Source: DATKZH01 sp964475955 (GTDB lineage Bacteria > Planctomycetota > Planctomycetia > Pirellulales > Thermoguttaceae). Taken from it: a stretch of 30,800 bases of DNA. Below the pieces are notes generated by a model. That model did not search any database. It saw nothing but the letters and a program-made list of their open reading frames with translations, and was not told where the DNA came from. Below, in pieces: positions 1 through 8,103 of this stretch (the first letter of the stretch is position 1; each line of letters starts with the position of its first letter). The position numbers and the translations under genes were made by a program. The stretch lies in the NCBI GenBank assembly GCA_964475955.1, contig CAYYZY010000089.1, positions 1 through 30,800 of the forward strand, in the 5' to 3' direction.

Positions 1-1
1 G

Positions 2-70
2 CCCGGTCGGCGTCCGAAGCTGCGTCCGCAGGTCTTTTTGAGCTTACCCGACGGGCAATTCAGCCGCTAG
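2..70 (+). CDS. Possible C-terminal tail of an upstream protein (partial)
   Basis: Reading from base 2, the frame is open to a TAG at 68-70 and would encode a tail ending LSLPDGQFSR. The third codon positions are mostly G or C, as in the real genes of the window, and a GC-rich hairpin follows at 102-120. Only 22 codons are visible and another frame is also open here, so the assignment is weak and no function can be given. Confidence 0.3.
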   Translation, partial: PGRRPKLRPQVFLSLPDGQFSR

Positions 71-101
71 GGGTGGTCGAGAGACAGGCGATCGTAAATC
101 C

Positions 102-120
102 CGCCCCCCAAGAGGGGGCG
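102..120. terminator. GC-rich hairpin, possible terminator
   Basis: A 7-bp perfect stem CGCCCCC/GGGGGCG closes a short loop about 30 bases after the TAG at 68-70. No T-run follows, so intrinsic termination is not certain. The rest of 71-340 holds no convincing gene; the 10-mer TCGTGCATGC occurs twice (about 144 and 234). Confidence 0.3.
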
Positions 121-190
121 TGCGACACTGGGCCATTCGGGCGTCGTGCATGCGCGCACGGGCGGACCGACTGATGGAGGCGACACGGGT

Positions 191-200
191 TTGGTACAAT
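191..200 (+). promoter_or_regulatory. Possible -10 element (TACAAT)
   Basis: TTGGTACAAT resembles an extended -10 region. It lies about 140 bases before the adenylate-kinase-like gene in otherwise GC-rich DNA. A similar GGTACAAT stands before the gene at 27672 and a TACAAT before the gene at 4413. No good -35 is seen at the expected distance, so this is a weak call. Confidence 0.22.
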
Positions 201-340
201 CACGAAACAGCGTGCCACCGGCCGAATGCCGGGTCGTGCATGCACTGATTGAGCCGCAGTCGTCGGGCCACGTGGGATAGTCAAACACCGCCGCCCCTGC
301 GCTCGCCCGTGTCGCAACCGCTTGCCTACGTGAAAGGTCC

Positions 341-979
341 ATGAACTACACGACCGGCGGAAATCGCGCCGTGCTGCTGGTGGGCCCGACCGGTTCGGGC
401 AAGACCCCGCTGGGCGACCTGATCGCCGCGCGGGGATTGTGGGGCAGTCCGTGCGTCCACTTCGACTTCGGCGCCGACCTGCGTCGGCTCGTCGAGCGCG
501 ATCTGCCCGATGAACTCGTCGACCGCGCCGACCTCGACTTCCTCCGCGACGTTCTTCAATGCGGGGTCCTCCTGGAAGACGAGCACTTCCCGCTGGCCGA
601 GCAGATCCTCCGGTCGTTCCTCCGGCAAAGCGGGGCCGACGCCGACACGTTCGTCGTCCTCAACGGGATGCCGCGCCACGTGGGCCAGGCCGAAGCCGTG
701 GGCGCGATCGTCGACGTCGTGGCCGTGATCCATCTCCGGTGTTCGTCGGCAGCCATTCTGGAGCGGATCCGGACCAACGTCGGCGGAGACCGCACGCGGC
801 GCGACGACGACGACGAGTCGGCCGTCCGCCGCAAGCTGGCCCTGTTCCACGAGCGCACCGCCCCGTTGGTCGACCACTACCGCGCTTCCGGCGCCGGCGT
901 CGAGACCCTCGACGTCACGGCCGCCACCACACCCTCCGACGCCTGGCACGTCCTCAACGCCCGCGGCGCCCCCAAATGA
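341..979 (+). CDS. Adenylate kinase-like P-loop protein
   Basis: A 212-residue P-loop protein. The Walker A motif is GPTGSGKT (residues 15-22). NGMPR (108-112) followed by HVGQAEAV matches the adenylate kinase DGFPR-x-x-Q segment. An Arg-rich RIRTN (about 142-146), then a run of Asp, then SAVRRKL and TAPLVDHY, matches the family's C-terminal LID and Arg region. The segment between those arginines is very short, so the LID lid-loop appears missing. The first residue of DGFPR is Asn here. It probably phosphorylates or senses a nucleotide-like substrate, but AMP kinase activity cannot be assumed. The start is the ATG at 341, preceded by GAAAGG. It seems to be a single-gene unit, followed 4 bases after its stop by a palindromic repeat. 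Confidence 0.75.
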   Translation: MNYTTGGNRAVLLVGPTGSGKTPLGDLIAARGLWGSPCVHFDFGADLRRLVERDLPDELVDRADLDFLRDVLQCGVLLEDEHFPLAEQILRSFLRQSGADADTFVVLNGMPRHVGQAEAVGAIVDVVAVIHLRCSSAAILERIRTNVGGDRTRRDDDDESAVRRKLALFHERTAPLVDHYRASGAGVETLDVTAATTPSDAWHVLNARGAPK

Positions 980-983
980 CCGA

Positions 984-1104
984 GCGCGATTCCGCGACAC
1001 AAGCTGTAGGGAACGCCCTCCGCGGCGTTCCGTAACCGCGGAATCCCGGAACGGCACGGAGGCCGTTCCCTACAGGGGGCATCCGGTGCCCCACGGAATC
1101 GCGC
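984..1104. repeat. Nested palindromic repeat, family A, copy 1
   Basis: Starts 4 bases after the stop at 979. The outer arms GCGCGATTCCG (984-994) and CGGAATCGCGC (1094-1104) are perfectly complementary over 11 bp. A second pair, CTGTAGGGAACG (1004-1015) and CGTTCCCTACAG (1064-1075), encloses two hairpins: GGAACGCC/GGCGTTCC and GGAACGGC/GCCGTTCC, each with a 6-base loop. A diverged copy in the opposite orientation lies at 8009-8095. The position directly behind a stop codon suggests a role in transcription end or mRNA protection, or a non-autonomous mobile palindrome. Confidence 0.8.
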
Positions 1105-1244
1105 ACGGGCATTTAGCCGAACGCACGGCCCAAGGCTAGCCCGTGGGGATTCTCGCCATGTGGCGGTTTGCAGGAAATCGGGTACACTTGCCTATGGGGC
1201 GCGACGTCAACCTGAAGGCCCCGAGCCCGCTGGGCAAGCCGCCG

Positions 1245-2468
1245 ATGGCATCGAGAAACCACTTCTGGGACGTTCTGAAACAGGCCGCCACGCCGAAGGT
1301 CGACGAGGCGGAACTGCGGCGCCGTCTGGAACAGGCGAGGCAGGCGCTGCCGGTGCCCGTCTTCTGGCTCTTGGGGAAGGCCCAGTCGGGGAAGACATCG
1401 CTGGTTCGGGCCCTCACCGGCAGCAGCCGGGCGGAGATCGGCAGCGGGTTCCGGCCGTGCACGCGCACCGCCCGGCTCTACTCGTTCCCCAGCGAAGACG
1501 CGTGCTTCGTGCGATTCCTCGACACGCGCGGGCTGAGCGACGCCGGCTACGATCCGGCCGAGGACATGCGGCAGTTCGAGAAGCAGGCCCACCTGTTGAT
1601 CGTGGTCGTGAAGGCCATGGATCACGCGCAGCAGCCGGTGGTGTCCGCACTACGGGCGATTCTGAGAAGGCATCCGCGATGGCCGGTGATCGTCGTCCAG
1701 ACGTCGCTGCACGAAGGCTACGCGCGGCCGGAGGCGGGGCACGTCGAGCCGTATCCCTACGACGAACCTCCCTACCCCCGGAGCGTTCCGCAGGACCTGG
1801 CCCGATCGTTGGCCGCCCAGCGGGAGTGGTTCGCCGAGTGGCCGGTCCGCTTCGTGCCGGTCGACTTCACGCTGCCGGAGGACGGATTCGCGCGGGAGCA
1901 TTACGGGCTCGAGGCGCTCTGGTCGGCCATCGAGGAGGCGCTGCCGGCGGGGCTTTGGGCCATGCTGCGCGAGAGCCGCGAGGCGCGGCGGCTGTTGCGC
2001 GACCAGCGGTTCCGCACGGCCCGGCCGCACATCGTCTGGTACGCGATGGCCGCAGGCGGGGCCGGCGCCGTGCCGATCCCCGTGGTCGACGTCCCGCTCG
2101 TCCTGGCCATCCAGTCGAAATTGTTCCATACGATCGCCTCGATCTACGAGCAGCCGATCAGCCCGCAGCGGATCACCGAAGTCTCCAGTGCCCTGGGGAT
2201 CGGCATGTTGGGTCGGCAGGGCGTGCGCGGGCTGCTCAAGCTGGTGCCGGTCCCCGGCTTCGGGTCGAGCGTGGCCGGGCTCTACGCCGCGGCGAGCACG
2301 TTCGCCCTGGGTAGCGCGCTGTGCGAATACTTCGGCCGCATTCTCGACGGCGCCGTGCCCGACAAGCGAGCGATCCGTCAACTGTACGCCGAAGAGTTTC
2401 ACCGGGGGGAGCGTTGGCTGAGCGGGCAACTGAAGCGGAACCTCGCGCCGAAGGAGCCGGGCCCGTGA
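1245..2468 (+). CDS. DUF697-type GTPase (YcjF-like C-terminus)
   Basis: A 407-residue protein from the ATG at 1245. The P-loop GKAQSGKTS lies at about 44-52 and the G3 motif DTRG at 93-96. After the next hydrophobic strand, where NKxD or TKxD is expected, it has TSLHEG (about 153-158), so guanine recognition is non-canonical. The C-terminal part (about 256-396) has the Gly/Ala-rich hydrophobic helices of the DUF697 domain, including LGIGMLGRQGVRGLLKLVPV, which is likely membrane-associated. A GTG at 1143 and an ATG at 1194 are in-frame alternatives, but a TACACT -10-like site at 1183-1188 favours 1245. Its stop overlaps the next GTPase start (GTGA), so the two are co-translated. The cellular role is unknown. 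Confidence 0.8.
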   Translation: MASRNHFWDVLKQAATPKVDEAELRRRLEQARQALPVPVFWLLGKAQSGKTSLVRALTGSSRAEIGSGFRPCTRTARLYSFPSEDACFVRFLDTRGLSDAGYDPAEDMRQFEKQAHLLIVVVKAMDHAQQPVVSALRAILRRHPRWPVIVVQTSLHEGYARPEAGHVEPYPYDEPPYPRSVPQDLARSLAAQREWFAEWPVRFVPVDFTLPEDGFAREHYGLEALWSAIEEALPAGLWAMLRESREARRLLRDQRFRTARPHIVWYAMAAGGAGAVPIPVVDVPLVLAIQSKLFHTIASIYEQPISPQRITEVSSALGIGMLGRQGVRGLLKLVPVPGFGSSVAGLYAAASTFALGSALCEYFGRILDGAVPDKRAIRQLYAEEFHRGERWLSGQLKRNLAPKEPGP

Positions 2469-4018
2469 AGCGCGTGAACCTCTGGTGGCTGGCCGTGTTG
2501 GGGCTGCTCGTGCTCCCGCACGCGATCCTGCTGGCCGTCGGCACGGTGTGGCTGTACGAACACGGGCTGCTTTTGCACTGGATGGCCGGCGGCGGCGCGT
2601 TGACCCTCGCCGGATGGGGTCTGGCCCGATTGCTGCGCGCTCGGCGCACGGCCCCGATCGCGCCCCCCGTCGAGCCGGCGCCCGCTTGGCCGCCGACCGG
2701 CCACGCCGCCTGGGCCGACGTGGAAGCGATCGCCGCGCGCGTCGAGCGCGAGGGCCTCCCGCTCGACCGCCCGGAGGTGTGGCGCGACCTGCTGGTCGAG
2801 GTCCTGGAAGCGGTCGCCCGGCACTACCATCCCACGGCCGGCCGGCCGGCGCTGGAGATTCCCGCACCGTACGTGCTTCGGGTCGTCGAGCTGGTCGCCC
2901 ACGACCTAGGCAAGGCGTTTTCGGAGTATCTGCCGTGGTCGCACGTGCTCACGCTGGGCGACATGCTGCGCCTGAGGCGCCTGGCCTTGTGGGCGCAGGA
3001 GTTGTTCCTAGTGTATCGGGTGGCCCGGCTGGGATACAACCCCGTGGGGTCGCTTCTGCAAGAGGTCCGCCGGTTAGCCACCGGGCGGCTCCAGGACACG
3101 TCGGCCCGGGGCATCCGGCAGTGGGCCCAGGGGTTCTGCGTGCGCCGGGCCGGCTATTACGCCATCCAGTTGTACGGCGGCCACCTGGCGCTCGACGACG
3201 CCTCGCTAGCCCACTATCAGACGCCCCAATCGAAGCGCGAAACCCAGCGGGCCGACGCCCACGCCGCCGCGATGGAAGAGGAACCGCTGCGCATCCTGGT
3301 GCTGGGGCAGGTCAAGTCGGGCAAGTCGAGCCTGATCAATGCCCTGTTCGGCCACGTGCGTGCGGGCGTCGATGTGGTGCCCACGACCCGATGCGTCGAG
3401 CCCTACGTGCTGGAGCGCGACGGGCTCGCCCGGGCGATCATCCTCGATACGGCCGGGTACGAGCAGGTCGAGGGGGGCGGCGATCCGTTTGAAGAGCTTC
3501 GGGAGCAGGTCTTCGAGTGCGACCTGTTGCTGGTAGTCTCGTCGGCGCTATCGGCGGCGCGCGCGGCCGACCGGCGCTTGCTGGATCGGGTTCGCGCGTG
3601 GTTTCAGTCGCGGCCGGATCGGGCCATGCCGCCCGTGGTGGTGGCGGTGACGCACGTCGACCAATTGCGTCCGCTCGGCCAGTGGGACCCGCCGTACGAC
3701 GTGGCCCGACCCAAGGGCACCAAGGCGGAGCAGATCCACGAGGCGTGCCGGGCCGTCGAGGAAGATCTGGCGCTGGAGGCCGACCAGCCCGTGGTGCCCG
3801 TCTGCCTGAAGCCGGGGCAGACGTACAACGTGGAGGAGGGGCTTGCGCCGGTCATCCTTCAGGTGGCGACGGAGGCCGAGCGCGTGAAGTACCTCCGTTG
3901 CCTGCGGCACCACCGCCAGCAGGAGTCGTGGCACCGGCTTTGGCGCCAGGCGGTCAATTCGGGCCGCGTGCTCTTCCAGGCGGTCGGTCGTTGGATGCGA
4001 GGCTCGATACGCCGCTGA
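2465..4018 (+). CDS. Membrane-anchored GTPase paired with the DUF697 GTPase
   Basis: A 517-residue protein from the GTG at 2465, which overlaps the upstream stop as GTGA and is preceded by AAGGAG at about 2451. Two hydrophobic segments at about 5-28 and 35-55 should be transmembrane. A long helical region follows, with many paired Arg/Leu residues. The GTPase domain is in the C-terminal half: P-loop GQVKSGKSS (281-289), a TTRC switch region, DTAG (328-331) and THVD (396-399) as G4. It resembles the dynamin/Era-like GTPases that accompany DUF697 proteins. Unlike its neighbour it has a complete set of G motifs. The tight overlap suggests that the two GTPases act together at the inner membrane. 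The substrate and process are unknown. Confidence 0.78.
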   Translation: MKRVNLWWLAVLGLLVLPHAILLAVGTVWLYEHGLLLHWMAGGGALTLAGWGLARLLRARRTAPIAPPVEPAPAWPPTGHAAWADVEAIAARVEREGLPLDRPEVWRDLLVEVLEAVARHYHPTAGRPALEIPAPYVLRVVELVAHDLGKAFSEYLPWSHVLTLGDMLRLRRLALWAQELFLVYRVARLGYNPVGSLLQEVRRLATGRLQDTSARGIRQWAQGFCVRRAGYYAIQLYGGHLALDDASLAHYQTPQSKRETQRADAHAAAMEEEPLRILVLGQVKSGKSSLINALFGHVRAGVDVVPTTRCVEPYVLERDGLARAIILDTAGYEQVEGGGDPFEELREQVFECDLLLVVSSALSAARAADRRLLDRVRAWFQSRPDRAMPPVVVAVTHVDQLRPLGQWDPPYDVARPKGTKAEQIHEACRAVEEDLALEADQPVVPVCLKPGQTYNVEEGLAPVILQVATEAERVKYLRCLRHHRQQESWHRLWRQAVNSGRVLFQAVGRWMRGSIRR

Positions 4019-4412
4019 GCGGCAGGTGGCCGACAGGCATCCAAAGACAACCCCGCGGACAATGGGGGCTGGCCCCCCGCCAAAGGGAGGCGTCAGCGGC
4101 GATCTGAGCGGCGTGTCATCTTGGCGTAGATTGCCCATGCCCCCAATCTCCTCCCCCGTACCCGACGATATTGCCCGTGACGCCCCTCATCCACATCGCT
4201 ACAATCTTCCCTTAAGGTTCCCCCCTTTCGGGCTGCGCCCCCTCTTTTGAGGCCACCGTCTCTTCTCCCTCGGCCTCAAAGCACGTATGATAGACTCCGC
4301 GCGCCGCGTTGGGAGTAAGGGGGAAGGTGGCCGGAGGTGGGTTCTTGGGTCCGGTGGCGATGCGTAGCGCCTCGGGCCCCCACAAGCACCTCGCGCGAGA
4401 AAGGCATTGAGT
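4019..4412. other. Intergenic region without a recognised gene
   Basis: This stretch of about 390 bases has a GC-rich palindrome around 4062-4080 (GGGGGCTGGCCCCC) and C-rich and G-rich tracts at 4215-4245. No convincing coding sequence is seen in either strand: short open frames here have no family motifs and irregular codon use. It probably carries the promoter and long leader of the E1/ketosynthase operon. Confidence 0.5.
4177..4205 (+). promoter_or_regulatory. Candidate sigma-70-type promoter of the E1/KASIII operon
   Basis: GTGACG (4177-4182) and TACAAT (4200-4205) are separated by 17 bases and match the -35 and -10 consensus at four and five positions. A second -10-like TATGAT lies at 4286-4291, with a poorer -35 (TTCTCC). 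The predicted leader would be about 200 bases from the first site and about 115 from the second. Confidence 0.35.
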
Positions 4413-6536
4413 GTGGCTTCCAAGACGGAAACCCGAGGCCCCGACGAGTTGGCGGCCGACGTCGGCGCTTGCGCTGAGACATCGGTCGGTCCCGGCCCGG
4501 CCGAACCGGTTGTCGAGGGCTCCCGTTGGGTTGAGACCTCGATCCCCACGCCCGTGCGCTTCCCACACAAGTTGTCGGAGGAGACCTTCTATCGGTTCGC
4601 GTATCGGACGATGTACCTCTCGCGCCGGCTCGAGGAGCGCCTGCTGGAGTTGTTCCAAAAGGGGTACGTTCGCGGGACCGTCACCATCAGCGTGGGCAGC
4701 GAGGCGACCACGGTCGGCATGGCCTTGCCGTTCCGGCCGGGCAAAGACGTGGTTTCGCTTCTGCACCGCGACTTTGCGGCCCATCTGCTGCTGGGAGCCA
4801 CGCCCTATCAGATGGTTTGCCAGTACCTTGCCAACGCGCAAAGCCCCACCCACGCGCGCGAGGGGAACGTCCATCACGGCGACGCCGCCCATCGGCGCTT
4901 CCCCATGATCAGCCACCTGGGCAAGATGCTCAGCCTCGTGGTCGGCGGCACGTGGGCCGCCCGGCGGCACGGCGAGGACACGTTCGGCTTGGCGGTAATT
5001 GGCGACGGCGGGAGCAGCACGGGCGAATTCCACGAGGCGCTGAACCTGGCGTCGGTCCACAAGGCGCCCGTTCTCTTCCTCGTCGAGAACAACGGATACT
5101 CTTTCTCCACGCCGACCAGCGCCCAGTACCGTTGCGAGCGGCTCTCCGACCGGGCCGCGGGCTACGGGATTTCGGGGCGCACGATCGACGGGACCGACGC
5201 GTGGGAGGTCTATTCGGCCGTGTGGGACGCGCTCGACGCCATGCGTGCCGATCCGGCGCCGTCGCTGATCGAGTGCCAAACGCTTCGTCTGCACGGGCAC
5301 GCGGCGTACGACAAGGCCCAGTACGTGCCCGAGGAAACCATGCACGCTTGGCGCCAGCGCGATCCGCTGCCCAACACGCGGCGGCTCTTGTTGGAGCGGT
5401 TTTCGGTCTCGGATGGTGAGGTCGGTCGCTGGGAGTCGGAGCTGGAGGAGGAGGTCCAGGCGACGGTGACCAAGGGGCTTCAGGTCGCGCGGCCGTCGCC
5501 CCCCAAGCAGGGCTGGAAGGCGTACGCCAGCGGCGCGGCGCCGGCCGTCAAGCCGTTGAAGGCGCCGCGGGTGAAGAATGGCGAAGCGGTCAACCGCGCG
5601 TTGGACTACCTGTTGGCGAACAACCCCCGCGCGTTCCTGGCCGGGCTCGACGTCGGGACGTACGGCTCGGCGTTCAAGACGTGCAAAGGGCTCATCGACC
5701 GCCACGGTCCGAATCGCGTGATCGACATGCCGCTGTGCGAGTCGGGCCTGGTCGGTTTCGCCATCGGGGCCTCCCAGGTCGGGGCCCTGCCGATCCTCGA
5801 GTTCCAGTTTGCCGACTTCTCGACGGAGGTCGCCACCCAGCTCGGGCTCAACGCCGGCACGTGGTACTTCCGATCGGGGTCGCCGGTGCCCATCCTGCTG
5901 CGCCTGCCGTGCGGCGGCGGGCTGACCATGGGGGCGTTCCACTCGGGCGAGTACGAGGGCCTCTGGTCGCGTTTTCCCGGGCTGAAGCTCCTGTACCCCG
6001 CCACGCCGCAGGAGACGTACGAGGCGCTGGTAGCCGGCTTCTACGACCGCAACCCTTGCCTCGTGTTCGAGCACAAGCTTCTCTACTGGAGCAAGAGCGG
6101 CCCGATCGACTTCGACGGCGATCTCCGCTCCGTTTGGCGTCCGCGCCGCTACACCGAAGGCAACGAGCTGACGCTGGTCGCCACCGGCGCGATGGTCCAC
6201 GACGCGCTGGCCGCGGCGGGCCGGTCGGGCTGGTCCGTCGAGGTGTGGAACCCCTTCGTGCTCCAGCCGCTCGACGTCGGGCCGATCGTCAGGTCGGTCC
6301 AGAAGACCGGGCGGCTGCTGGTGGTGCAGGAATGCGGGGAAACCCAGGGCCTCGGCGACCGGATCATCTCCCTGGTCGTGCGGCAGAACCTCTCCGCGCT
6401 GGTTTGCCCCCCCAAGCTGATCGCCGCGCCCGATGCCCCGATCCCCTTCGCTCCGGAACTGGAAAGCCATCATCGGCCCAACCTCGATCGCATCGGTGCG
6501 GGCATCCATCAGATGCTCGCCAAGAGTAAGAGCTAA
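4413..6536 (+). CDS. Fused E1 alpha-beta 2-oxoacid dehydrogenase (TPP-dependent)
   Basis: A 707-residue fusion of both E1 subunits. The alpha part (about 55-370) carries the thiamine-diphosphate motif starting GDG (197-199) and ending NN (226-227), plus the GEFHEALNLA segment. The beta part (about 380-700) has EFQFADFSTEVATQ, the SGSPVPILLRLPCGGG strand and LYPATPQETYEAL. Such enzymes decarboxylate a 2-oxo acid (pyruvate or branched-chain type) and acylate a lipoyl group. The start is uncertain: GTG at 4413 has AAAGG 8 bases upstream, while the TTG at 4407 lies too close to it. The N-terminal 50 residues are low-complexity. No E2 acyltransferase or E3 gene is nearby. The downstream gene overlaps by one base (TAATG) and supplies a lipoyl domain fused to a ketosynthase, which is probably its partner. 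Confidence 0.9.
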   Translation: MASKTETRGPDELAADVGACAETSVGPGPAEPVVEGSRWVETSIPTPVRFPHKLSEETFYRFAYRTMYLSRRLEERLLELFQKGYVRGTVTISVGSEATTVGMALPFRPGKDVVSLLHRDFAAHLLLGATPYQMVCQYLANAQSPTHAREGNVHHGDAAHRRFPMISHLGKMLSLVVGGTWAARRHGEDTFGLAVIGDGGSSTGEFHEALNLASVHKAPVLFLVENNGYSFSTPTSAQYRCERLSDRAAGYGISGRTIDGTDAWEVYSAVWDALDAMRADPAPSLIECQTLRLHGHAAYDKAQYVPEETMHAWRQRDPLPNTRRLLLERFSVSDGEVGRWESELEEEVQATVTKGLQVARPSPPKQGWKAYASGAAPAVKPLKAPRVKNGEAVNRALDYLLANNPRAFLAGLDVGTYGSAFKTCKGLIDRHGPNRVIDMPLCESGLVGFAIGASQVGALPILEFQFADFSTEVATQLGLNAGTWYFRSGSPVPILLRLPCGGGLTMGAFHSGEYEGLWSRFPGLKLLYPATPQETYEALVAGFYDRNPCLVFEHKLLYWSKSGPIDFDGDLRSVWRPRRYTEGNELTLVATGAMVHDALAAAGRSGWSVEVWNPFVLQPLDVGPIVRSVQKTGRLLVVQECGETQGLGDRIISLVVRQNLSALVCPPKLIAAPDAPIPFAPELESHHRPNLDRIGAGIHQMLAKSKS

Positions 6537-7855
6537 TGGACAACAACGCGTTTCGTCTGTCGTTGTACCTCCCCGCCCAGGGCGCCGCCGAAACCGAGGC
6601 GACGATCATCGAGTGGTGTATTTCCGAAGGCGACCACTTCGAGAAGGGACAAGTGCTGGCCCAGGTCGACAGCGCCAAGTCGGTCTTCGACTTCGAGGCG
6701 CCGTGCAGCGGGCTGGTGATCCGGCTTCTGCGCCTCGAGGGGGAGACGGTCTCCTACGAAGAGCCCGTGCTGGAAATCGAGACCTCCGACCAGAGCATGA
6801 AGGACTGGATCCCCCCGGCCGCCACGGCCGCTGAGGTCGGGTTCCCGCGGGTGCTGGGCGGGGTGGCCGAGCCGGCGGGGTCGAGTGCCCGGTCGGCGTC
6901 GATCCTCGGCTTGGGCAGCTACCTTCCCAAGCGGGTCGTCACGAACGCCGAGCTGGTGGAGAACTTCCCGGAGATCACGGCCGACTACGTCTACCAGGTC
7001 ACCGGCATTCGCGAGCGCCGCTGGGCCGGGGATGACGAGAAGCCGTCCGACATGGCCTACGCCGCGTCGCTCGAGGCGATCCGCAAGGCGGGGATCGCCA
7101 CCAAGGACATCGACGCCATCATCCTCGCCACCACCACCCCCGACGTGGCCATGCCCTCCACCGCCTGCTTCCTCCAAGACCGCCTCAGCCTGGGAACCAT
7201 CCCGGCCTTCGACTTGAACGCGGCCTGTTCGGGCTGGCTCTACTCGGTCACCATGGCCCGGAGCATGATCGTTTCCGGAATGGCCAAAAACGTGCTCACC
7301 GTGGGGGTCGACGTCCAGTCGCGCCTGCTCGACCGGCACGATCGGGCCACCTGCTTCATCTTCGGCGACGCCGCCGGCGCGGCGATCGTTTCGGCGGGCG
7401 ACGGGGGGCACCGCATCCGCGAGATGATCCTCGGGGCCGATACTCGCGGCGTTCACATGGCACGGCGCGACGAGCCCGGCTACGTCATCGCCAACGGCGA
7501 CGGCAACGTCGATCCCTGGATCCGCATGGACGGCCAGGCCATGTTCCGCTTCGCCACCGAGAGCTTCGCCTCGATCATCCACAGCGCGATCACCAAGACC
7601 GGCTGGAACCCCAACGACACCCGCTGGATCATCCCCCACCAGGCCAACGGACGCATCCTCAAGGCCGCCGCCAAGCGGTCGGGCATCCCGTTCCAACGTT
7701 TCTATCTCAACGTGGAACGGGTGGGGAACACGTCCAGCGCCAGCATCCCCTTGGCGCTGATCGAGGTTGAAGAGACCCTCGAGCCGGGCGACAAGATCGT
7801 CCTCTGCTCCGTCGGCGCCGGAGTCACCACGGCGGCCATCTCTATCGAGTGGTAG
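6536..7855 (+). CDS. Lipoyl domain fused to beta-ketoacyl-ACP synthase III (FabH-like)
   Basis: 439 residues. Residues 1-85 form a lipoyl/biotinyl domain with the modifiable Lys48 in VDSAKSVFDF and the usual flanking glycines. A Pro/Ala/Gly-rich linker (about 86-120) follows. Residues 121-439 are a KASIII: active-site Cys231 in LNAACSGWLY, His368 in IPHQANGRI and Asn398 in NVERVGNTS, with the FGDAAGAA loop at 276-283 and the C-terminal GAGVTTAA. No E2 acyltransferase domain (HxxxDG) or E1/E3-binding domain is present. The start ATG overlaps the E1 stop by one base. A KASIII uses an acyl thioester as primer and condenses it with malonyl-ACP. Here the acyl donor is probably the lipoyl group charged by the E1 next door. 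The domain calls are firm; the mechanism is inferred. Confidence 0.9.
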   Translation: MDNNAFRLSLYLPAQGAAETEATIIEWCISEGDHFEKGQVLAQVDSAKSVFDFEAPCSGLVIRLLRLEGETVSYEEPVLEIETSDQSMKDWIPPAATAAEVGFPRVLGGVAEPAGSSARSASILGLGSYLPKRVVTNAELVENFPEITADYVYQVTGIRERRWAGDDEKPSDMAYAASLEAIRKAGIATKDIDAIILATTTPDVAMPSTACFLQDRLSLGTIPAFDLNAACSGWLYSVTMARSMIVSGMAKNVLTVGVDVQSRLLDRHDRATCFIFGDAAGAAIVSAGDGGHRIREMILGADTRGVHMARRDEPGYVIANGDGNVDPWIRMDGQAMFRFATESFASIIHSAITKTGWNPNDTRWIIPHQANGRILKAAAKRSGIPFQRFYLNVERVGNTSSASIPLALIEVEETLEPGDKIVLCSVGAGVTTAAISIEW

Positions 7856-7932
7856 GGGGCGAGCAGCGTGGGATCGTCGTTGTTCGCTCCGCGAACTCAC
7901 GCCTTCTCGCAAAGCCAGAAACGACGGGGTGG

Positions 7933-7971
7933 CTGGGGTCGAGCCGCGAGGAACGAGCGGCGAGCCCCCAG
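7933..7971. repeat. Imperfect palindrome between convergent operons
   Basis: CTGGGGTCGAGCCGC (7933-7947) pairs imperfectly with GCGGCGAGCCCCCAG (7957-7971) around a 9-base loop. It lies about 80 bases after the KASIII stop and may end that transcript. No other copy was found in this window. Confidence 0.5.
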
Positions 7972-8008
7972 CGGATGGCCGACTGGGGCGCGCCGCCTCC
8001 CGCTCTCC

Positions 8009-8095
8009 GGGAACGGCCTCTGTGCCGTTCCGGAAATGTCCAGGGGCGGAACGCCGCAGAAAGCGTTCCTTACAGTTGGTCTCAATGAATCGCGC
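8009..8095. repeat. Palindromic repeat, family A, copy 2 (inverted)
   Basis: Read on the minus strand, it matches the copy at 984-1104: GCGCGATTC at the start, CTGTAAGGAACGC next, then a GGCGTTCC arm and GGAACGGC-acagag-GCCGTTCC. Internal hairpin GGAACGGC/GCCGTTCC is perfect (8010-8031). The far end has lost the outer arm. Seen from the minus-strand gene ending at 8104, it begins 8 bases after the stop codon, the same arrangement as copy 1. It separates two convergent operons. Confidence 0.75.
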
Positions 8096-8103
8096 ACCGT
8101 CGT

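Noticed and set aside
4212..6509. Long open frame antisense to the E1 gene (about 765 codons, minus strand)
   Set aside because: It mirrors the codon structure of a gene with very strong family motifs on the plus strand; its translation is Arg/Asp/Val-rich and has no domain pattern.
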